This document shows, piece after piece, positions 1-8,824 of a stretch of 64,000 nt of DNA (positions within the stretch are counted from its first letter, which is position 1; each line of letters begins with the position of its first letter). Position numbers and translations under genes: made by a program. Source of the DNA: Microbacterium lacus (GTDB taxonomy: Bacteria; Actinomycetota; Actinomycetes; Actinomycetales; Microbacteriaceae); the NCBI RefSeq assembly GCF_002812805.1, contig NZ_NMUM01000044.1, positions 355,081-419,080 of the forward strand. Direction: 5' to 3'. The notes beneath the pieces are model-generated. The model saw nothing but the letters and a program-made list of their open reading frames with translations. It was not told the DNA's origin and made no database searches.

Positions 1-1047
1 CGCGCGATCTCGCTCCACAAGCACAAGATCGACCACGTCGCTCACCTCGGTCCGTCGGCCGCCGCGGGCATCGGCACTCTGCTCGGGCTCGACGCAGAAA
101 CGATCTACCAGGCCGTCAGCCAGGCGTTGCACACGACCACGGCCACGCGGCAGAGCCGCAAGGGCGAGATCTCGACGTGGAAGGCACACGCCCCTGCCTT
201 CGCGGGCAAGATGGCCGTCGAGGCTGTCGATCGCGCGCTGCGTGGCGAAACGAGCCCGTCCCCGATCTACGAGGGCGAGGATGGCGTGATCGCGTGGCTG
301 CTCGATGGCAAGGATGCGTCGTACGACGTTCCGCTCCCCGCTCCGGGTGAGTCCAAGCGCGGCATCCTCGATTCGTACACGAAGGAGCATTCGGCCGAGT
401 ATCAGGCGCAGGCGTGGATCGACCTCGCGCGCAAGCTCGGCACAGAGAACCCTGCGCTACGCGATCCCGCGAACATCGAGTCGGTCATCCTTCACACGAG
501 TCACCACACGCACTACGTGATCGGCTCGGGCGCGAACGACCCGCAGAAGTACGACCCGACGGCGTCGCGCGAGACCCTCGACCATTCGATCCCGTACATC
601 TTCACGGTCGCCCTGCAGGACGGGGCGTGGCACCATGTCGACTCGTACCTGCCGGCGCGTGCGGCGCGTGCCGACACCGTCGAGCTGTGGAACAAGGTCA
701 CGACGGCCGAGGACGCCGAGTGGACCCGCCGATACCACTCGGAGGACCCGAACGAGAAAGCCTTCGGCGGGCGCGTCGAGATCCGCCTGACGGATGGCTC
801 GACCGTGATCGACGAGATTGCCGTGGCGGACGCGCATCCGCTGGGTGCCCGGCCGTTCGCGCGGGCCGACTACGTCCGCAAGTTCCGTCTGCTGGCCGAG
901 CCCGTGCTCGAGCCGGCCGAGATCGAGCGCTTCCTCGCGCTCGCCGAACGGCTGCCCGAGCTGACCGCCGACGAGGTGGGCAAGCTCACGATCGTCGCGA
1001 AGCCCGGGGTGCTCGAGGGTGCCCCGGCGCCGCGGGGGCTGTTCTGA
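1..1047 (+). CDS. prpD: 2-methylcitrate dehydratase PrpD, 5'-truncated by the window edge
   Basis: The reading frame is open from base 1 and has no start in the window; 348 C-terminal residues are visible. They match the MmgE/PrpD fold in length and character ([42 protein letters not shown]). PrpD dehydrates 2-methylcitrate to 2-methylaconitate in the methylcitrate cycle, which detoxifies and uses propionyl-CoA. Its TGA overlaps the ATG of prpB by one base (TGATG), so the two are translationally coupled. With prpC downstream the order is prpD-prpB-prpC. Family assignment is confident because of the neighbours; the N-terminus and promoter lie outside. Confidence 0.93.
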   Translation, partial: RAISLHKHKIDHVAHLGPSAAAGIGTLLGLDAETIYQAVSQALHTTTATRQSRKGEISTWKAHAPAFAGKMAVEAVDRALRGETSPSPIYEGEDGVIAWLLDGKDASYDVPLPAPGESKRGILDSYTKEHSAEYQAQAWIDLARKLGTENPALRDPANIESVILHTSHHTHYVIGSGANDPQKYDPTASRETLDHSIPYIFTVALQDGAWHHVDSYLPARAARADTVELWNKVTTAEDAEWTRRYHSEDPNEKAFGGRVEIRLTDGSTVIDEIAVADAHPLGARPFARADYVRKFRLLAEPVLEPAEIERFLALAERLPELTADEVGKLTIVAKPGVLEGAPAPRGLF

Positions 1048-1946
1048 TGCTGTACTCCGCGACCCCGCCGGCCGAGAAGCGCCGCCTGTTCCGCGAGCGC
1101 CTCGCCACGGGCGAGCTGCTGCGGTTCCCCGGCGCCTTCAACCCGCTGAGTGCCCGCCTGATCGAGCGTAAGGGATTCGAGGGCGTCTACATCTCGGGAG
1201 CGGTCCTGGCCGCAGACCTCGGCCTGCCCGACATCGGCCTGACGACGCTCACCGAGGTTGCCGGCCGCGGGCAGCAGATCGCCCGCATGACCGAGCTGCC
1301 CGCAATCATCGATGCCGACACCGGCTTCGGTGAGCCCATGAACGTCGCCCGGACGATCCAGACGCTCGAGGACGCCGGAATCGCGGGCGCGCACATAGAA
1401 GACCAGATCAACCCGAAGCGTTGCGGGCACCTCGACGGCAAGGCCGTGGTCGACGAGAACACGGCGATCAAACGCATCCGTGCCGCCGTGGACGGCCGCC
1501 GTGACCCGAACTTCCTCGTAATGGCGCGCACCGACATCCGCGCTGTGGAGGGGATGGATGCCGCGACCGACCGTGCCAAGGCGCTCGTAGATGCCGGTGC
1601 CGACGCGATCTTCCCCGAGGCGATGCGCACGCTCGAGGAGTTCGCCGCGATGCGGGCCGCGGTCCACGTGCCGATCCTGGCCAACATGACCGAGTTCGGC
1701 AAGAGCGAACTCTTCACGACCGACCACTTGCGTGACGTCGGGGTGAACATCGTGATCTGGCCGGTCTCTCTGCTGCGGATCGCGATGGGTGCGGCCGGGC
1801 GAGCGCTCGACACGCTCGACACCGAGGGGCATCTCACGGGCAAGCTGGATGAGATGCAGCACCGCGCCGACCTTTACGACCTGATCGACTACGAGCAGTA
1901 CAACCGCTTCGACACCAGCGTCTTCAACTTCACCATCACGAAGTAA
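1047..1946 (+). CDS. prpB: Methylisocitrate lyase
   Basis: 299 residues of the isocitrate lyase/PEP mutase superfamily. It cleaves 2-methylisocitrate to pyruvate and succinate, the last step of the methylcitrate cycle. The catalytic signature KRCGHLDGK is at about residues 124-132 (Cys126 is the expected base), and the metal-binding acidic pair is in IIDADTG (Asp89, Asp91). The start is the ATG overlapping the prpD stop, which gives the usual family length; longer in-frame extensions lie inside prpD. It is followed by a 100-base spacer holding a palindromic repeat before prpC. Confidence 0.95.
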   Translation: MLYSATPPAEKRRLFRERLATGELLRFPGAFNPLSARLIERKGFEGVYISGAVLAADLGLPDIGLTTLTEVAGRGQQIARMTELPAIIDADTGFGEPMNVARTIQTLEDAGIAGAHIEDQINPKRCGHLDGKAVVDENTAIKRIRAAVDGRRDPNFLVMARTDIRAVEGMDAATDRAKALVDAGADAIFPEAMRTLEEFAAMRAAVHVPILANMTEFGKSELFTTDHLRDVGVNIVIWPVSLLRIAMGAAGRALDTLDTEGHLTGKLDEMQHRADLYDLIDYEQYNRFDTSVFNFTITK

Positions 1947-1955
1947 AGAGACCCC

Positions 1956-2023
1956 GGTCGTTGAGCGAGGAGCGCAGCGACGAGACGAAACACGTTTCGA
2001 CTCACTGCGTTCGCTCAACGACC
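1956..2023. repeat. Palindromic intergenic repeat between prpB and prpC
   Basis: The outer arms GGTCGTTGAGCGA (1956-1968) and TCGCTCAACGACC (2011-2023) are perfect 13-base inverted repeats, and an inner CGAAACACGTTTCG is also near-palindromic. It sits in the prpB-prpC spacer just before the prpC ribosome-binding site. Such elements in actinobacterial operons can stabilise or attenuate transcripts; that role here is inference. Confidence 0.8.
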
Positions 2024-2047
2024 GAAACAACGGAAGGAGGCAAGCCA

Positions 2048-3217
2048 ATGACCGACATCGAGATCAAGAAGGGCCTAGCGGGAGTCACGGTCGATTACAC
2101 CGCCGTCAGCAAGGTCAATCCCGAGACGAACTCGTTGCTGTACCGCGGGTATCCCGTGCAGGAGTTGGCGGCGACCCAGCCGTTCGAGGCGGTCGCCTAC
2201 CTGCTGTGGCACGGTGAGTTGCCGGATGCGGCGCAGTTGGCCGAGTTCGAGGCATCCGAGCGCGCGCAGCGCTCCCTCGATGACAACGTCAAGCAGGCGA
2301 TCGATCTGCTGCCGCTCGACGCGCACCCGATGGATGTCGTGCGCTCGGCCGTGTCGGTGCTCGGAGCGGCGGCAGCGGATGTCTCGGACAACTCGCCCGC
2401 GGCAGACCTCACCAAGGCGAAGTTGCTGTTCGCGAAGATCCCGGCAATGGTCGCCTACGACCAGCGCCGTCGCCGCGGGCAGGACGCGATCCCGCCGCGG
2501 GCGGACCTGGACTACTCGCGCAACTTCCTCTGGATGTCCTTCGGCGAGGAGCCCGACGAGGTCGTCGCGCAGGCGTTCAACGTGTCGATGATCCTGTACG
2601 CCGAGCATTCCTTCAATGCCTCGACGTTCACGGCGCGCGTCATCACGAGCACGAAGGCCGACCTGTACTCGGCGGTCGTCGGGGCGATCGGGGCGCTCAA
2701 GGGTGCCCTGCACGGCGGCGCGAACGAGGCCGTCATGCACATCTTCGACGAGATCGGCTCGGCCTCGAACGTCGTCCCGTGGCTCGATGACGCCCTTGCG
2801 AACAAGAAGAAGATCATGGGCTTCGGTCACCGCGTGTACAAGAAGGGTGACTCGCGTGTGCCGACGATGAAGACGGCTCTCGACACGCTGATCGAGCACT
2901 ACGACGCGGCCGATCTGGGCTCGCTCTACGACGTGCTCGAGAGTGAATTCGTCTCGCGCAAGGGCATCTACCCGAACCTCGACTACCCCTCCGGCCCCGC
3001 GTACCACCTCATCGGGTTCGACACCCTGACGTTCACGCCGCTGTTCGTCGCGGCGCGCGTGACCGGATGGACGGCGCACATCATGGAGCAGACGGCGTCG
3101 AACGCGCTCATCCGCCCACTGTCGGCCTACAACGGGCCCGACGAGCGACACATCGAGGGGTACGAGCCGACCGAGGCGGAACAGGCGGTGGCCGAGCGGC
3201 CGGCCGAGGCCGGCTGA
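2048..3217 (+). CDS. prpC: 2-methylcitrate synthase (citrate synthase family)
   Basis: 389 residues. It condenses propionyl-CoA with oxaloacetate to 2-methylcitrate, the entry to the methylcitrate cycle. The citrate synthase catalytic triad is visible: His222 in LHGGANEAVM, His261 in GFGHRVYK and Asp312 in YPNLDYPSG; AEHSFNASTFTAR is the conserved helix before it. The ATG at 2048 is chosen over an in-frame upstream start (1961) because GGAAGGAGG lies 7-8 bases before it and the upstream part falls inside the palindromic repeat. Its place after prpD and prpB argues for the methylcitrate enzyme over the housekeeping citrate synthase, though activity on acetyl-CoA cannot be excluded. Confidence 0.93.
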   Translation: MTDIEIKKGLAGVTVDYTAVSKVNPETNSLLYRGYPVQELAATQPFEAVAYLLWHGELPDAAQLAEFEASERAQRSLDDNVKQAIDLLPLDAHPMDVVRSAVSVLGAAAADVSDNSPAADLTKAKLLFAKIPAMVAYDQRRRRGQDAIPPRADLDYSRNFLWMSFGEEPDEVVAQAFNVSMILYAEHSFNASTFTARVITSTKADLYSAVVGAIGALKGALHGGANEAVMHIFDEIGSASNVVPWLDDALANKKKIMGFGHRVYKKGDSRVPTMKTALDTLIEHYDAADLGSLYDVLESEFVSRKGIYPNLDYPSGPAYHLIGFDTLTFTPLFVAARVTGWTAHIMEQTASNALIRPLSAYNGPDERHIEGYEPTEAEQAVAERPAEAG

Positions 3218-3295
3218 GAGCCTCCTCCCGGCTTCGAGGAGCGAACCGAAGGGCAGGGGCCCGCCGAATAGACTCGAGCGGAAGGAGTGGGCCCC

Positions 3296-4282
3296 ATGAA
3301 GACGCCGCTGCCGTTCACCCGCACGGCTTGGCCGGGGGTCGCGGCGTCGAATCGGGACGCCCCGAAACCGGCGCCTCGGCGCATCCGGGGTCTCACGCGT
3401 GGTCAGTGGCTGCTCGCTGTGGCAGGTGGCGGCCTGGGGATTGTCTTCGCGACCGGCATGGTCATCGCCCTCGCCCGCTGGTTCGTCAGCCTCGACGAGG
3501 TACGCGCATTCCTCGTCACCTACCCCGGCACCTACGCATCGGCCGTCGCCGTCGCCCCCGGCTTTCCCGCCTGGGTGCAGTGGCAGCACTTTTTCAACGT
3601 CTTCCTGATGGTGCTGATCATCCGCACCGGCTGGCAGGTCCGCACCGAGAAGCGGCCTGATGCGTTCTGGTCACCGCGTTCGAACAAAAAGCGTCGCATC
3701 AGCCTGAACCTGTGGTTTCACAACGCGCTCGACCTGCTCTGGTTCGCGAACGGTGTGATCTTCGTGCTGCTGCTGTTCGTGACCGGGCACTGGGTGCGGC
3801 TGGTGCCGACGAGCCTCGAGGTGTTTCCGAACGCTGTGTCGGCGGGTCTGCAGTACGTGTCACTGAACTGGCCGACTGAGAGCGGCTGGGCGAACTACAA
3901 CAGCCTGCAGCAGTTGGCGTACTTCACGACGGTGTTCGTTGCGGCACCGCTTGCCGCGGTCACGGGAGTCCGGATGTCGGGGGTCTGGCCGAAGAATGCC
4001 GCCCGACTGGACCGGGCTTTCCCGATCGAGTGGGCGCGGGCCCTGCACTTCCCGGTGATGCTGTACTTCGTCGTGTTCATCATCGTGCACGTCACCCTCG
4101 TGTTCGCGACCGGGGCGCTCCGCAACCTCAACCACATGTACGCCGGCAATGACGGCCTCGGGTGGGCGGGCTTCTGGATCTTCTCCGCCTCGACGGCCGT
4201 GATCGTCGCGGCCTGGATCGCCGCGCGACCCATTGTGATCGTGCCCATCGCGCGCCTGTTCGGCAAGGTCAAGACCCGCTGA
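3296..4282 (+). CDS. Cytochrome b/b561-like integral membrane protein
   Basis: 328 residues with about five hydrophobic membrane segments. Histidines in or near membrane helices at His98 (WQHFFNVF), His142 (WFHNALDLL), His251 (ALHFPVML) and His265 (IIVHVTLVF) look like b-haem ligands, as in the di-haem cytochrome b subunits of formate dehydrogenases and molybdo-oxidoreductases. It probably passes electrons between the quinone pool and a partner oxidoreductase. No partner subunit is adjacent; the Mo-dependent oxidoreductase at 17.8-19.3 kb is on the other strand and has its own membrane part. The ATG at 3296 has GGAAGGAG about 9 bases upstream and is preferred over a GTG 9 bases earlier. Confidence 0.75.
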   Translation: MKTPLPFTRTAWPGVAASNRDAPKPAPRRIRGLTRGQWLLAVAGGGLGIVFATGMVIALARWFVSLDEVRAFLVTYPGTYASAVAVAPGFPAWVQWQHFFNVFLMVLIIRTGWQVRTEKRPDAFWSPRSNKKRRISLNLWFHNALDLLWFANGVIFVLLLFVTGHWVRLVPTSLEVFPNAVSAGLQYVSLNWPTESGWANYNSLQQLAYFTTVFVAAPLAAVTGVRMSGVWPKNAARLDRAFPIEWARALHFPVMLYFVVFIIVHVTLVFATGALRNLNHMYAGNDGLGWAGFWIFSASTAVIVAAWIAARPIVIVPIARLFGKVKTR

Positions 4283-4357
4283 GGCTCCTGGGCGTGCGGG
4301 GGTTATCCCCCGTGGAGTTTCCGGATGCCTCGGGCGCGCGCCGACAGGGCCCAGGCC

Positions 4358-4363
4358 TACCGT
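4358..4363 (+). promoter_or_regulatory. Leaderless-type -10 box (TACCGT) for the histidine kinase operon
   Basis: TACCGT ends 6 bases before the ATG at 4370 and no ribosome-binding site is present. This fits the actinobacterial leaderless arrangement, with transcription starting at or next to the A of the start codon. Confidence 0.5.
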
Positions 4364-4369
4364 GGTCCT

Positions 4370-5671
4370 ATGTCCTCTTCGGTTGTGTCCAGCACAGTCC
4401 TGACCGCCCCGGCACCCGCCGCACGCACACGGTCGCCCCTCGCCTCCCCGGGGCGCATCTCGCTCTCGGCCCTCCACCTCACAGCCCTCGGTCTCGTTGG
4501 TCCGATCGTCTTCACGATCCTGATCACCCTGCTGAGCGTCGGCCTGAGCCTCGTGCTGGTGGTCGGCATCGGCCTGATCTTCTTGCTCGCGTTCGTCTAT
4601 TCGCTCTTCGCGATCGGATGGCTCGAGACGGCGCGCATCGACGGCCTCTACGGCTTCGGTCTTCCGGCGCGTCGCGCCCGGCGCAGCCCCAAGTCCGGGT
4701 TCGGCGGATTCTTGCACACGATCTGGCTCCAGTTCGTCGATCCCGGGATGTGGCGCGGGGTTGCGAACTCCGCGATCGCGTCGGTGCTGGGTCTGATCGT
4801 GCTCGGGTTCCTGGGCCTTCTGACGTCCGGCATCGTTCTCGCCTTCGCGCCGCTCTTCGCCGATGCCGGTACGGTTCCCCTCGGCAACACGGGGCTCGAC
4901 GTCGCGACCGCGTGGGCCGTGCCCGCGGGCGTCATCGCGGCGATCTTCTCGCTCGCGGCGGTCATCGGACTGGCCATCCTGCAGGGTGTCATCGCCCGCG
5001 CCATCCTGGTTCCCTCCCGCGAGGCGCAGCTCGCCGAGGCGGCGCGCACCTCGAACGTGCAGCGCGCCGGTGCCGTGCGCTCCGCCGAGGTCGAGCGGAC
5101 GCGCATCGAACGCGATCTGCACGACGGCGTTCAGCCCCGACTCGTCTCGGTCGGCATGACGCTGGGCCTCGCGCAGCAGAAGGTCGACAACGACCCGGCC
5201 GCCGCCAAGGCGCTCATCGCCGAGGCGCACACCTCGACCAAAGCCGCGATCACCGAACTTCGCCAGCTTGCCCGGGGCATCCACGCATCCGTCCTGGATG
5301 ACCGCGGACTCGACGCCGCCCTCTCGGCGCTCGCCTCGCGCTCGCATATTCCCGTCGTGCTCGATGTGCGCCTGACCGCACGGTGCAGCAAGCCGGCCGA
5401 GGCCGCCGCCTACTTCGTCATCGCCGAATCGCTCACCAACGCCGCCAAGCATTCTCGGGCGAGCGAGGTACGCGTTCTCGTCCGAGAACGCGAGGGTGGG
5501 ATGCTGTGGGCCCGCGTCGAAGACAACGGCATCGGCGGCGCACACGTCACCCCCGGCGGCGGGATCGATGGGATCTCGCAGCGCGTGATCGGGGCGGGCG
5601 GCTCGTTCCGCCTCGACAGCCCGGTCGGCGGACCGACGACCGTAGAGGTGAGTGTGCCGTGCGCATCCTGA
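4370..5671 (+). CDS. Membrane sensor histidine kinase, NarL-partner type (HisKA_3)
   Basis: 433 residues. The N-terminal half has four or more transmembrane segments of the multi-pass sensor-domain type (about 35-85 and 135-215). A HisKA_3 dimerisation/phosphoacceptor segment follows, IERDLHDGVQPRL with His251, then a GHKL ATPase with N-box ESLTNAAKHSRA and G1 box VEDNGIGG. It autophosphorylates and hands phosphate to the NarL-type regulator encoded next. Its stop lies 13 bases inside the regulator gene, so the two are coupled. The input signal is unknown. The ATG at 4370 is chosen because of the leaderless -10 box. Confidence 0.9.
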   Translation: MSSSVVSSTVLTAPAPAARTRSPLASPGRISLSALHLTALGLVGPIVFTILITLLSVGLSLVLVVGIGLIFLLAFVYSLFAIGWLETARIDGLYGFGLPARRARRSPKSGFGGFLHTIWLQFVDPGMWRGVANSAIASVLGLIVLGFLGLLTSGIVLAFAPLFADAGTVPLGNTGLDVATAWAVPAGVIAAIFSLAAVIGLAILQGVIARAILVPSREAQLAEAARTSNVQRAGAVRSAEVERTRIERDLHDGVQPRLVSVGMTLGLAQQKVDNDPAAAKALIAEAHTSTKAAITELRQLARGIHASVLDDRGLDAALSALASRSHIPVVLDVRLTARCSKPAEAAAYFVIAESLTNAAKHSRASEVRVLVREREGGMLWARVEDNGIGGAHVTPGGGIDGISQRVIGAGGSFRLDSPVGGPTTVEVSVPCAS

Positions 5672-6366
5672 TCTGTGAGGACTCGGTCCTGCTGCGCGAA
5701 GGACTCGTGCGCCTGCTCGAAGACGCCGGTCACGAGATCGTCGCGGCCCTCCCCGACGCGTCCGAACTCGACGAGACGGTGGCGACGGATGCGCCGGAGC
5801 TGTGCATCCTGGACGTCCGACTGCCCCCGACCTTTACCGACGAGGGCATCCGTGCCGCTCTGCGCCTGCGCGCAGCACACCCCGACCTGCCCGTGCTCGT
5901 GCTCTCGCAGTACGTCGAGGAGCGCTACGCGACCGAGCTGATCGCCGGTCAGGGTGGCGCACTCGGGTACCTGCTGAAGGACCGGGTGGCCGATGTCACC
6001 GAGTTCCTCGAGACGGTCGCCCGCATCGGCGCCGGAGCCACGGTCTTCGACCCCGAGGTCGTCGCCCAGCTGCTCGGTCGCCGACGTCGGGACGAGCGGA
6101 TGCGCCGGCTCACCGAACGCGAACGCTCCGTCCTCTCGCTCATCGCCGAGGGCAACTCCAACCAGGCCATCGCCCGCGCGCTGCACGTCAGCGAGGGCAG
6201 CGTCGAAAAGCACATCACGGCGGTCTTCCAGAAGCTCGATCTGGAGCAGGACGACTCCGGCAACAGGCGCGTGCTCGCAGCACTCGCTCACCTCGAACAC
6301 GGCACCCCCGCGAACCACGGCGACACCCACCACGGCGACGCCCCCCAGACAGGAGCACTCCGATGA
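5659..6366 (+). CDS. NarL/LuxR-family response regulator
   Basis: 235 residues. Receiver domain: acidic pocket ED near residues 7-8, phosphoacceptor Asp52 in CILDVRLPP and Lys107 in YLLKDR. A LuxR-type helix-turn-helix at about 150-195 begins LTERERSVLSLIAEGNSNQA and ends EKHITAVFQKL. The GTG start at 5659 lies inside the 3' end of the kinase gene. The C-terminal tail is rich in His, Thr and Asp. It forms a three-gene operon with the kinase and the downstream DUF4097 membrane protein, which is a plausible target or accessory. Confidence 0.92.
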   Translation: MRILICEDSVLLREGLVRLLEDAGHEIVAALPDASELDETVATDAPELCILDVRLPPTFTDEGIRAALRLRAAHPDLPVLVLSQYVEERYATELIAGQGGALGYLLKDRVADVTEFLETVARIGAGATVFDPEVVAQLLGRRRRDERMRRLTERERSVLSLIAEGNSNQAIARALHVSEGSVEKHITAVFQKLDLEQDDSGNRRVLAALAHLEHGTPANHGDTHHGDAPQTGALR

Positions 6367-7268
6367 CCGACCAGCTCACACCCCCGGCCCCGCCCGTCCC
6401 TCCCGCGCCACCCACCGGCCCGGAGGACGGCCCGGGACCCGTGCCCGAGAACAGCCCCAACCCTGCCTCGCAGCCGGCCTCGCAGTCAGCTAGGGTCGTC
6501 GCGATCCTCACCGCATCGCTCGGCGGCGTCATCGCCCTCGCGCTCATCGGAACCACCGTGATCTCGACGATCGCGTCGGCGTCGGTGCGCACCGAAACTC
6601 AGGTCGTCGACGCCACCGGCATCGACGAGCTCGATGTCGACGTCGCGGCCGGATCATTCCGCATCGACTTCGCCGACGTGGACGACGCGACGCTCGATGT
6701 GACCGGCGGATGGGCCGGCGGTGGGTGGACTCTCGAGCGCGACGAGGATGAGCTCATCGTGTCGGCGCCCGACTGGTCCTTCGGTGGCGCCTGGCTCTTC
6801 GGGGGCGACGTGCGGGCCACGCTAACGCTGCCGCGCGAGCTCGAAAACGCCGTACTCGATGCGCAATTCTCCGTCGCGGCCGGTGATCTCGAAGCATCCG
6901 GTCGCTTCGGCGAACTCGAGGTCGAACTCGGTGCCGGAGAGGTGAACGTTTCGGGCGAGGCGCGTGAGGTGAGCGCGGACATCAGCGCGGGCCGCGCCGA
7001 GCTCGACCTGTCGGGTGTGCAGTCCGCCGACCTCACGGTCAGCGCGGGCCAGCTCGACGGTCGATTCGACGGTTCGCAGCCGCAACTCGTCGAGGTGAAC
7101 GTGAGTGCCGGATCCCTCGACCTGGCGCTCCCGGAGGGTGACTACGACGTCACATCCAACGTGTCTGCCGGCCAGCTCGACAATCGACTCGACACGTCGG
7201 CCTCGGCGTCGAACCGGGTCGCGGTGGAGCTGTCAGCCGGTCAGGTCATCCTGCGCAGCGCGGGCTGA
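6363..7268 (+). CDS. DUF4097-like membrane-anchored beta-repeat protein
   Basis: 301 residues: a Pro-rich cytoplasmic N-terminus (about 7-42), one membrane helix (about 45-67), then an extracytoplasmic region of short repeating strands with recurrent phrases (VDVAAGSFRIDF, VSAGQLDGRF, VNVSAGSLDLAL, VELSAGQVILR). The repeats suggest a right-handed beta structure as in the DUF4097/adhesin-like family. Its ATG overlaps the response regulator stop (ATGA), so it is made with the two-component system. The role is unknown; membrane-stress sensing or envelope function is inferred only from context. Confidence 0.75.
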   Translation: MTDQLTPPAPPVPPAPPTGPEDGPGPVPENSPNPASQPASQSARVVAILTASLGGVIALALIGTTVISTIASASVRTETQVVDATGIDELDVDVAAGSFRIDFADVDDATLDVTGGWAGGGWTLERDEDELIVSAPDWSFGGAWLFGGDVRATLTLPRELENAVLDAQFSVAAGDLEASGRFGELEVELGAGEVNVSGEAREVSADISAGRAELDLSGVQSADLTVSAGQLDGRFDGSQPQLVEVNVSAGSLDLALPEGDYDVTSNVSAGQLDNRLDTSASASNRVAVELSAGQVILRSAG

Positions 7269-7284
7269 ACTCAGCGGAGAAAGG

Positions 7285-7791
7285 TCAGCGGACGAAGCGG
7301 ACTTCGGTGATCGTCTCGCCGAGGAACGGCTCCTCTTGTGAGGCGCCGTCGAGCGTGAACCCGTTGCGGTGGTAGAAACCGTGGGCCCGCGGGTTGTCGT
7401 CCGCGACCCAGAGGTAGATCTTCTCGTCGGCTGGGACGACGGCGTCGAACAGTCGCTGACCGATGCCCGTGCCGTGCCAGGCGGCGAGCAGGTAGATGAA
7501 GTAGAGCTCGCGCGACCGCGGGGCGTCATCGTCCCGGGCGGGACCGGCGCCGGCGAAGCCCACGATCTCGCCATTCACGAGGGCGGCGTACTGGATGTAG
7601 TCGGGGCCCTGGTTCATCCAGTGGGTCCACAACTCGGCCATGCGCCGGGCGGATACGCTCTCGAGCGCAGCGCGGCTGATGAGGTGGTCGTAGGTCTCGT
7701 GCCAGCAGGTGGCGTGGACCCGACCCAACGCCTCGGCGTCTACGTCTCGAACAGGGCGGACAACGACATCGGTCTGGAGCTCGGCTTCCAT
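7285..7791 (-). CDS. GNAT-family N-acetyltransferase
   Basis: 168 residues with the GNAT core. The acetyl-CoA loop is seen as LYFIYLLAAWHGTGIGQRLFD (cut here to its key part, the A-x-x-G-x-G-x-x-L pattern), followed by the C-terminal YLWVADDNPRAHGFYHRNGF typical of strand 5 and helix 4. It transfers an acetyl group from acetyl-CoA to an amine; the substrate cannot be read from sequence. It is convergent with the DUF4097 gene. On the minus strand TAGAGT lies 6 bases before the ATG, indicating a leaderless transcript. Confidence 0.87.
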   Translation of the reverse strand: MEAELQTDVVVRPVRDVDAEALGRVHATCWHETYDHLISRAALESVSARRMAELWTHWMNQGPDYIQYAALVNGEIVGFAGAGPARDDDAPRSRELYFIYLLAAWHGTGIGQRLFDAVVPADEKIYLWVADDNPRAHGFYHRNGFTLDGASQEEPFLGETITEVRFVR

Positions 7792-7797
7792 GGCGAG

Positions 7798-7803
7798 ACT
7801 CTA
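7798..7803 (-). promoter_or_regulatory. Leaderless-type -10 box (TAGAGT) of the GNAT gene
   Basis: Read on the minus strand, TAGAGT is separated from the ATG by 6 bases (CTCGCC), with no ribosome-binding site between. Confidence 0.5.
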
Positions 7804-7850
7804 CGTCAGCCTCTCGTGCGGGGGAAATCGGGGTGCGCCCGCGATGCGTC

Positions 7851-8060
7851 TCAGTTCTTGGCGCGGGACCGGTTGACGACGATGTTCACGATCGCGGCGA
7901 CGATCAGCACCGGCCAGAGGATGATGTTGATCCACGCGCTCACGCCGGCATCACCGCTCATGAACTCGCTGATCGCGAAGTAGGTCAAGAGCAGCCCCGC
8001 GATGATGAGGACGATCTGCAGGGTGATGTACGAGCTCGAGCTCAGGGAAGTACGCGCCAT
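7851..8060 (-). CDS. Small two-helix membrane protein
   Basis: 69 residues with two hydrophobic segments (about 12-32 and 42-60) and a basic C-terminal tail (NRSRAKN). No enzymatic motif is visible and I do not recognise a named family. On the minus strand TAGGGT ends 6 bases before the ATG. It stands between the GNAT and thioesterase genes and divergent from the latter. Probably a real small membrane protein of unknown function. Confidence 0.6.
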   Translation of the reverse strand: MARTSLSSSSYITLQIVLIIAGLLLTYFAISEFMSGDAGVSAWINIILWPVLIVAAIVNIVVNRSRAKN

Positions 8061-8066
8061 GGTGCG

Positions 8067-8072
8067 ACCCTA
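8067..8072 (-). promoter_or_regulatory. Leaderless-type -10 box (TAGGGT) of the small membrane protein
   Basis: On the minus strand TAGGGT is followed by CGCACC and then the ATG. Confidence 0.45.
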
Positions 8073-8181
8073 TATATCGCCGCGGTGGAATCCCCTGCGT
8101 TCGGCGGACGACACGCGGGACATCGGATGTCGGGAGCCCACAACGAATCTTGACGGATTCGACGGCGGGCCCGGCCGTCGG

Positions 8182-8187
8182 TAGCGT
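8182..8187 (+). promoter_or_regulatory. -10 box (TAGCGT) of the thioesterase gene
   Basis: TAGCGT ends 8 bases before the GTG start at 8196, giving a leaderless or near-leaderless transcript. Confidence 0.4.
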
Positions 8188-8195
8188 CACGCTTC

Positions 8196-8756
8196 GTGAA
8201 TGTGATCTGGCGCACCCTTCTCGTGATGCTGGCCGCGCGGCGTCGGTTGCGGCGCGACGGGCTGCTCGCGCCGACTGCGGTGGGACGCATCCGGCTGCGA
8301 ACGCTTCCCACGGACATCGACGTGCTGCGGCACATGAACAACGGCCGGTATCTCTCGCTGTTCGACCTCGGGCGCTGGGACCTGCTCGTGCGCACGGGCC
8401 TCGCCGATGCGATGCGCAAGCACGGCTGGTACGCGGTGGTCTCGAGCGAGACGATCACCTTTCGCAAGTCGCTCGGGCTCTGGCAGCGCTTCACGCTCGA
8501 GTCTCGCCTTATCGGTCACGACGACCGGGCGATCTACCTCGAGCATCGTGCCGTCGTGGATGGCGAGATCTACGCGCGTGCCATCATCCGTGCCCGGATG
8601 CTGAAGCGCTCGGGCGGTTCGCTCGGTCACGAGGAGCTGTTCGCGGCGGTCGGGCGTCCCGAGGGATTGCCCGAGGTGCCGGACTGGGTGCACGAGTGGG
8701 CCGCGGCATCCACCCTGCCCTCGCCTCGGTCTGCGGCGCCAAGCGACTGGTCCTGA
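8196..8756 (+). CDS. Hotdog-fold acyl-CoA thioesterase-like protein
   Basis: 186 residues of the 4-hydroxybenzoyl-CoA thioesterase/THEM6-like group. The signature region LPTDIDVLRHMNNGRYLSLF (about residues 37-56) includes the Asp and Asn positions typical of hotdog thioesterases, followed by FRKSLGLWQRFTLESRLIG. It probably hydrolyses an acyl-CoA; chain preference cannot be seen. The GTG at 8196 is the only start that keeps the hotdog N-terminus. It is separated from putA by 68 bases containing putA's own promoter. Confidence 0.78.
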   Translation: MNVIWRTLLVMLAARRRLRRDGLLAPTAVGRIRLRTLPTDIDVLRHMNNGRYLSLFDLGRWDLLVRTGLADAMRKHGWYAVVSSETITFRKSLGLWQRFTLESRLIGHDDRAIYLEHRAVVDGEIYARAIIRARMLKRSGGSLGHEELFAAVGRPEGLPEVPDWVHEWAAASTLPSPRSAAPSDWS

Positions 8757-8812
8757 CCCCTCTCGCAGATCGACGCGCCGAGGTGAGCCGGGCCCGGCCG
8801 AGGGCACGGACA

Positions 8813-8818
8813 TAGGCT
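8813..8818 (+). promoter_or_regulatory. Leaderless-type -10 box (TAGGCT) of putA
   Basis: TAGGCT is followed by GAGGAA and then ATG at 8825. The GAGGA abuts the start codon too closely to act as a Shine-Dalgarno site, so a leaderless start is the better reading. Confidence 0.5.
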
Positions 8819-8824
8819 GAGGAA

